From: Perkinsus olseni
Taxonomy: Eukaryota > Perkinsozoa > Perkinsida > Perkinsidae
Reading direction: 5' to 3'
NCBI GenBank assembly: GCA_013115135.1
Contig: JABANP010000140.1
Coordinates: 51,710-115,709, forward strand
Length of the DNA stretch: 64,000 bases
The translations under genes and the position numbers were made by a program. The notes below the pieces were generated by a model. It saw only the letters and a list, made by a program, of their open reading frames with translations, did not search any database and was not told the DNA's origin. Below are positions 59,456 through 64,000 of this stretch, in pieces (positions within the stretch are counted from its first letter, which is position 1; the number at the start of each line of letters is the position of its first letter).

Positions 59456-59478
59456 GTGAGGGATGAGTCATCCCTCAC
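59456..59478. other. Perfect 11-bp-arm palindrome
   Basis: GTGAGGGATGA-g-TCATCCCTCAC. A single-base spacer means it would form a cruciform or a DNA-binding dyad rather than an open RNA loop. Confidence 0.7.
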
Positions 59479-59790
59479 GGTGGGAGACCCCTGACTCGCA
59501 TAGGTACACATGACGAGGTCACGTAGCTGGCCATTCCTTGCGCTCCTTGATTCCCGGCCGGAATTTCCGGCATGACCGAGCCAATCCTATCCTATTAAGG
59601 TCACACATGGAGAAACGAACAAGTATAGAGGACCACGTAATTGGTGGATGAGCGATCGACCCAGCCCTCCACACCCTGGTCCAGGGTCCCTGGATGTGGA
59701 GGTAGGAACTCTCTCGACTTAGCTACTGCTCATTCGAGTGATGTGAAGGCACTGCCTTCGGAATGTAGATAGCCATTCTGAGGCAGCCTC

Positions 59791-59821
59791 AGGCTAAATC
59801 ACAGCCGCTGTTATTTAGCCT
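59791..59821. other. 31-nt near-perfect palindrome
   Basis: AGGCTAAAT-c-ACAGC-c-GCTGT-t-ATTTAGCCT: 14 pairs with one internal c-t mismatch and a one-base centre. Confidence 0.7.
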
Positions 59822-60548
59822 AGGAGCTTCTCCCTGCTCCCTGTGAGGCCCGTTCGCCGTGCTCCGGGAACACGGCGTGGCTTCCGTATGCTGGAATGAC
59901 TTTCAAACAAGGCGGATACTATGGAAAACGGAGTGAGACGCGGACACTGATAGAACGCAAGACGCATGCATATCCTCGGTGAATGACCGCGTGGTCGTCA
60001 CGGTGATCCACTGACATTCAATGACCTGGACTGACTGTGCTTGTACGAGCTATCCTTGACTGCTAAATAGCTCGCACGTGAAGGGCTGAGCCTGCAGATA
60101 TCCTAGACGACCAATAACAAATGATGTAGGGAGGTGAACAAGTCCACCGGTGAGAAATGGGCAATCCTCATAAGGGACTCCTAGAGAGTCCCACCCCAGA
60201 GGACTAAGCTCACGTGAAATACAGTGATTATATTACACGCGGCTGCTGCAACACACATGGCTCTCAATCCCTATACGAACCAGGGATAGCAGTGCCACGT
60301 TGAGATCGGTACGAACCTTGAACCATGAAAGCGATAGGTACCGTTCACAATTCCACTTGTACCGAGCACAGACGAGTGCGGCGATCTCTCAGATTAGGTA
60401 GAGTTGTTGACAAGAGTGAGAGCCAGGTGCCGGCGCTTCCATGACTGCTGGACGATACAAATTACGCCAAATATACGATATACCGGATAATTACCATGAA
60501 GATACTGCCTGCCTCTAAATATTGACCATTTAAGTTTCCAGCATGAAA

Positions 60549-60824
60549 TCAACATAAACCAAGTCTACAGTGCGGCCCTGAGGCAGCTATTACACCAGCC
60601 AGTCTACTATATACGATTCCGCCAGACGCGAAGATCACAGCTTCAAGGTCATCTGCATCAGCCTTAAAGCCAGAGCAAGTATGCTCTAATCCACGAAGGA
60701 AGCGTTCAACTCTCTCCGCGGGATTTACCGAGTACAAGACGAAAGGAGTCGTGAGAGGGGAGGGAATCTCACGCTTCTCGAGACGGAAAGATTCCCCTAA
60801 CAGTTTTACCCCGGCCACAACCAA
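60549..60824 (-). CDS. Possible downstream part of the secreted protein gene
   Basis: Minus ORF with VKLLGESFRLEKREIPSPLTTPFVLYSVNPAERVERFLRGL split across its middle, then an acidic DADDLEAVIFASGG segment. It overlaps the end of the 61314-60769 frame by about 55 bases, in another frame. A 41-nt GTGATT...GTTAG stretch nearby could be an intron but the phase does not fit, so a frame break or separate exon is possible. Confidence 0.35.
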   Translation of the reverse strand: MVVAGVKLLGESFRLEKREIPSPLTTPFVLYSVNPAERVERFLRGLEHTCSGFKADADDLEAVIFASGGIVYSRLAGVIAASGPHCRLGLC

Positions 60825-61314
60825 CGCGTATAATCACTTCCCCAGCAGCTTCAACGAAGAAAGACAACTGGAGATGGGCACCATACTTGAACGCACGATA
60901 GGTGTACACAGCAGGAATCAGACTCTGGGTCTCTATCACGAACCGAAGTTCTTGCCCTTGAAAAGTAGCGTTGAAACTTTCGATACCTTCGTAATCCAGG
61001 GTCACCAAGTCACCGCGCTGGATATCAGCTTTGGGCAAGCGGCGGCGGATGGGGGTATACCAACGTTGAGCTCCGAAGGGTCTGAATCTGAAGTCGACGG
61101 TATACCGAGAAGGACCTCCTCGGAGAGGGAGTTCCGAGCTGCGGAAAGGTTGCCCGCCAGGCACCGTGAAAGTGAGCATAACCCTATTTTCCCTGTTCAC
61201 ATTATACACGATACGGAAATCACCCGCATCGTGGATATATCGGCCGACGAATTGGCTCGTCGTGGTTGTCAGAAATAGGCTGATTAGCAGCCAGGTGAAA
61301 AAGGAGAAAGTCAT
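60769..61314 (-). CDS. Secreted protein, single copy here
   Basis: 181 residues from the Met at 61314, chosen because a strong signal peptide follows (MTFSFFTWLLISLFLTTTTSQ); the upstream 22 codons would hide it. The mature part reads FVGRYIHDAGDFRIVYNVNRENRVMLTF... with alternating hydrophobic residues, Arg-rich segments and YTYRAF, suggesting beta structure. Only one Cys near the end. It resembles no family I can name. Codes on the strand opposite to the Cys-rich peptide genes. The end may be extended by 60549-60824. Confidence 0.6.
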   Translation of the reverse strand: MTFSFFTWLLISLFLTTTTSQFVGRYIHDAGDFRIVYNVNRENRVMLTFTVPGGQPFRSSELPLRGGPSRYTVDFRFRPFGAQRWYTPIRRRLPKADIQRGDLVTLDYEGIESFNATFQGQELRFVIETQSLIPAVYTYRAFKYGAHLQLSFFVEAAGEVIIRVGCGRGKTVRGIFPSREA

Positions 61315-62004
61315 GATTGAAAGAGTGAGTTCGGTTCTACGAAATAAGCTGAAGGTACAATGGGCTGCTATCAGAGGCATAATGCGTTCATATTGGACGG
61401 CTCAATAACCCGCTGCAGTGCAGCGGATGCCACTGCGCTACGAGAGCGAGAGAAAACCAGCTGTGAATGAGTTAGATGCTGCGGGGGATGAGACGGAACA
61501 TAGGTAGCAGGTGCAATGTAGCTCACCCCGCAGACTGTGTGGTGATGAATGCACGCGTCACGATCGGGTCGACCGCGTGGAGCATCGCAGGGGTCCACGT
61601 GGAGCGCGGTCCGGCGTATGCCAAAGTTGGGGCTCAGAGCTTTTGATTGCCGCCCGCTAGAAGTAGTAGCTCTCGCTTTTACGACCAAACCCCACATATG
61701 AAAGACTCGTAGTCGGAACGAGGTTTAACGAGCGAACGTGCGTCTGCGCGCTCCAACAGGGATGTGCGTCTGAGTGCTAGTGTGCGCATACACAAGCTGA
61801 GGAACTAGGATCCTTCCAACACCTTTATCTTGTGGTGAACAGCGAATACGAAAAAAATGGTGGACGAAAGGAGCACATTCTTGTCAGAAGAAAAAAACTC
61901 GAGACGAATAGTGGATCAAACACTTTAACACCGAGCATACCCTGGGTGAAACGCTCATGGACGAAGCGCGGTACACCCGACGTCTCCTGGCGCCAAGCTC
62001 CTCC
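61315..62004. other. Intergenic DNA
   Basis: No supported gene. Short ORFs on both strands without motifs. Confidence 0.4.
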
Positions 62005-62666
62005 ATTAGGTGCTACGGCGATTGTTGACGCCACTAGACGTCAACCGTCAATTCGTCGTCATCCGCTTTGCCTCCACTATTTACTGTATTATCAAGTTTA
62101 TCACCTGGGACTGCTGTATACTTTGACGGCAGTGAGCCTCGTAGTATCTTATTCCTTACATATATCCACATCGTATGAGGTCTTTTTGCATTTGGCGGCG
62201 CATCGGGTCCCTCATTTCGAGGCGCACCTGCACGCTCAAGTGTTGATGACCCGTGGGCCTAGTGTTAGGATTTCTGAGTGAGGTAGGATTCCCATCAGTA
62301 GGGCGCCCTTTCATTTGGGCCAGGTACTGCACTTCATGTGCTCTCAAGTAACATAGAGCTGGGAAGAGGTTAAAGAGGCCACACCCGTCTCCTGGAGACA
62401 GTCAGGACTCGGAAAGATAGTCAGCCGATGTCTACGGCCCGTAGACTAGGGGCACGTTCAAAGATCGATAGAATCTTGAACAGCCGAGAAGCCTTCGGTT
62501 TCATCAGCATCAAGCACAGCGTTGGTCGCCAAGCTCAAACTACTTTTAGAGACATGAAGTACTTCTTTGCTGTGATGATCCTGGCCATTAGTTGCATAGA
62601 CATTGCTGCTGTAGATCGCGACTTTGTAGTCGGCGGTACGGAAGATTTGAACGCTGACATCGCGCA

Positions 62667-62673
62667 GATGTTG
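62667..62673 (+). other. Target-site duplication of the insertion, left
   Basis: GATGTTG, repeated at 62796-62802. The uninterrupted paralogue has a single GATGTTG (about 57399-57405). Confidence 0.75.
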
Positions 62674-62795
62674 TATTCTTCTTTCTCATACGTGGAACAC
62701 AAGGCCAAAGGGAGCTTGTGAGATGGATCTTATGGAAGAGCTATTGCCCAGACTACTCTGTACGCATAAACATAGACCGAGCGTAACAGCAGAGT
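62674..62795 (+). mobile_element. Short non-autonomous insertion, copy 2
   Basis: 122 bp flanked by a 7-bp GATGTTG duplication inside a peptide gene whose paralogue lacks it. Related to 26024-26140. No coding capacity, no poly-A tail and no obvious terminal inverted repeats, so class is open (MITE-like or SINE-like). Confidence 0.7.
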
Positions 62796-63269
62796 GATGT
62801 TGATGGGAGAAACCGCTACCAGTCGATCTATGGTGATGACTCCGTTTATCGCAGCTGACGTGGATGGTCGTCTGTTGAGAGATGACGCTCTTTGTAACAA
62901 TTGCCTGTCTTGCTGGCGTTCAAAAATTGGGATGGTCCTCACCCCTTGTTTGATTATGGTTGCCGAATGTGGTGGCCGAAAGGACTGTTTCAGCTGCTGC
63001 GCATTTTAGTCGCTTCTCGCGTGATGGTCGCCGTTATCACGGATTCGGAGCCTGCTGGTCATATGAGTCTCACTATTATACTTCTCCGATCGAATTTTGT
63101 TTCCGATTTCCCATACTATTTTGTTGCGACTACGCTCAAGTTATACACGTACTGTGTGCATCTACTCGTCGCGACCTCTTTTATTCAATCTCAAGTTATA
63201 CACGTACAGTGCGCATGATACACAGTGCACCGTGCTCGCCGAGATCACTTTCATTTAATCCTGTCGTGC

Positions 63270-64000
63270 CGAGCTATAGTGCAGTAGTTGCAGCAACTTC
63301 TTTTTGTGGTAGCAATCCTACGCCAGGGGGATCGAGGTGAGCGAAATTGCCACGCAGAGCTACCAGACACACAACGGGAATTGTGCGCAATCAAAAGGGG
63401 GCCTGAGAAGCAGTACCCCAATGATATTTGAAGCTAGAGCTAGCAGGATGTTAGCGAAGAGAAAAACAACCATAGTGCCAAGATAATGATTGTTGTAATG
63501 GCGGACGCGAGCTCGACTCAGCCCTCCGCTCCCTGGATGTTGAGGTAGGCTATTAGATATTGCTGAATAGACCAGACCGGGTAGGAGTCACTGACTCCGA
63601 CTCAGGCAGTTCTCTAGTACTCGACTAAACAGTGGTGGAAAATCAACTGCCGCCAGACTATGCGGCCCAGTTAATAGCTCTGACACTGACGAATAGTGAA
63701 TCAGATCACAGCACGGCCACAAACTGTTCACGTTCCAAACCTCTGCATCATGGGAATTTCGGTATCCAGTTGGCCTCTATAAGCACCGATTACTCAACAC
63801 CCGGAACCGAACTCAGTCTTCGGTGAAATTGAACATACTATCGGCGAATGCCTCAACTTTGACGAAGTGAGGGAATCAGCTTCGCCGCGAAGTCGAGGAG
63901 TCGGGTTGCAATTTGAACTATGTGACCTCCGCTAGAGAGGACACGCTGTACGTTTCTTTTAAAGGGAAGATGATGGCCCTGATGAGCGAGGGAAAGCCGC
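63270..64000. other. No gene assigned
   Basis: Nothing recognised. A phrase close to TTCGGTGAAATTG-ACATACTATCGGCGAA occurs both at about 63818-63848 and 57910-57940, extending the duplication in patches. Confidence 0.4.

Larger units (their letters stand above)
58670..60345. repeat. Hairpin-rich stretch, more than 20 different inverted repeats
   Basis: About 1.7 kb with a new stem roughly every 70 bases. Examples (outer coordinates, arm): 58678-58696 AGCCCGCT; 58722-58758 AATGCCA with two nested palindromes; 58814-58830 CGAGACA; 58831-58879 compound 19-bp stem; 58929-58945 CAGTAATT; 58957-58975 ACGGTCA; 59070-59084 GACGGGG; 59109-59128 GGACCCA; 59125-59139 GTCCCA; 59235-59261 GCATCAT; 59258-59271 ATGCAC; 59456-59478 GTGAGGGATGA; 59557-59571 GCCGGAA; 59666-59702 CCTCCACA; 59778-59792 CTGAGG; 59791-59821 AGGCTAAAT; 59855-59877 CGCCGTG; 60046-60074 CGAGCTAT; 60174-60192 GGGACTC; 60267-60287 ATCCCT; 60307-60343 CGGTAC. 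Arms are unrelated in sequence, so this is not a simple repeat. Apart from one 79-codon ORF nothing codes here. Confidence 0.8.
62554..63009 (+). pseudogene. Small Cys-rich secreted peptide, interrupted by an insertion
   Basis: The first 40 codons match 57284 (MKYFFAVMILAISCIDIAAVDRDFVVGG...). A 122-bp insertion at 62674-62795 then ends the frame at about 62719. Homology resumes at about 62803 (NRYQSIYGD) with a further frame change near 62845, and the Cys-rich tail IAADVDGRLLRDDALCNNCLSC...CFSCCAF is intact to 63009. Unless the insertion is removed as an intron, for which no GT-AG borders are visible, the gene is dead. Confidence 0.75.
62005..63260 (+). repeat. Segmental duplication with Cys-rich peptide gene, copy 2
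   Basis: Partner of 56770-57900. Carries the interrupted peptide gene and local repetition of CAAGTTATACACGTAC downstream (about 63137 and 63193). Confidence 0.8.

Noticed and set aside
60751..61278. 175-codon + ORF opposite the secreted protein
   Set aside because: The minus strand encodes a signal peptide and ordered mature protein; the + product is low in structure and without motifs.

Overview
The window looks like nuclear DNA of a unicellular eukaryote, most likely an alveolate of the Perkinsus type. It holds protein genes split by very short GT-AG introns (42-68 nt in the best resolved gene), tandemly duplicated genes for small secreted proteins, eukaryote-only machinery (MCM6, RNA polymerase III subunit RPC6, a gamma-tubulin complex protein, P5-type ATPases) and a compact LTR retrotransposon. 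There are no bacterial operons, rRNA, CRISPR arrays or convincing tRNAs. The Perkinsus assignment is inference from gene architecture; no database search was possible.

Layout. 0-3.5 kb: a Ser/Pro/Arg-rich hypothetical gene on +, broken between frames. 5.6-10.3 kb: two diverged copies of a ~2 kb block, each with a secreted-protein gene on - and a conserved 65-codon ORF; the second secreted gene is frame-broken. 11.1-14.8 kb: a tandem pair of 447-residue hexokinases on +. 15.0-18.9 kb: MCM6 on +, about 27 exons. 20.6-33.6 kb: a family of ~125-residue secreted proteins (four intact, one decayed), with a fresh LTR retrotransposon (21787-25892) and a ~4.3 kb tandem duplication. 33.5-43.4 kb: minus-strand genes, namely unknown proteins, a gamma-tubulin complex (GCP) protein and RPC6. 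44.3-56.4 kb: two head-to-tail P5-type ATPases on -, sharing a 331-bp tract at 98% identity. 56.7-64 kb: a duplicated segment with a Cys-rich secreted peptide gene and its interrupted copy, a secreted protein on -, and between them ~1.7 kb packed with different hairpins.

How it fits together. Housekeeping genes (glycolysis, replication licensing, Pol III transcription, microtubule nucleation, membrane transport) alternate with fast-duplicating secreted-protein clusters. Duplication, gene conversion and insertion are all visible. Many frame breaks fall at or near homopolymers inside otherwise conserved proteins, so some apparent pseudogenes may be assembly indels. Points most worth a second look: the hairpin-rich stretch at 58.7-60.3 kb, the hairpin conserved downstream of three secreted-protein genes, the P5 ATPases whose TM4 signature is replaced, and the one-ORF retrotransposon without a visible protease.
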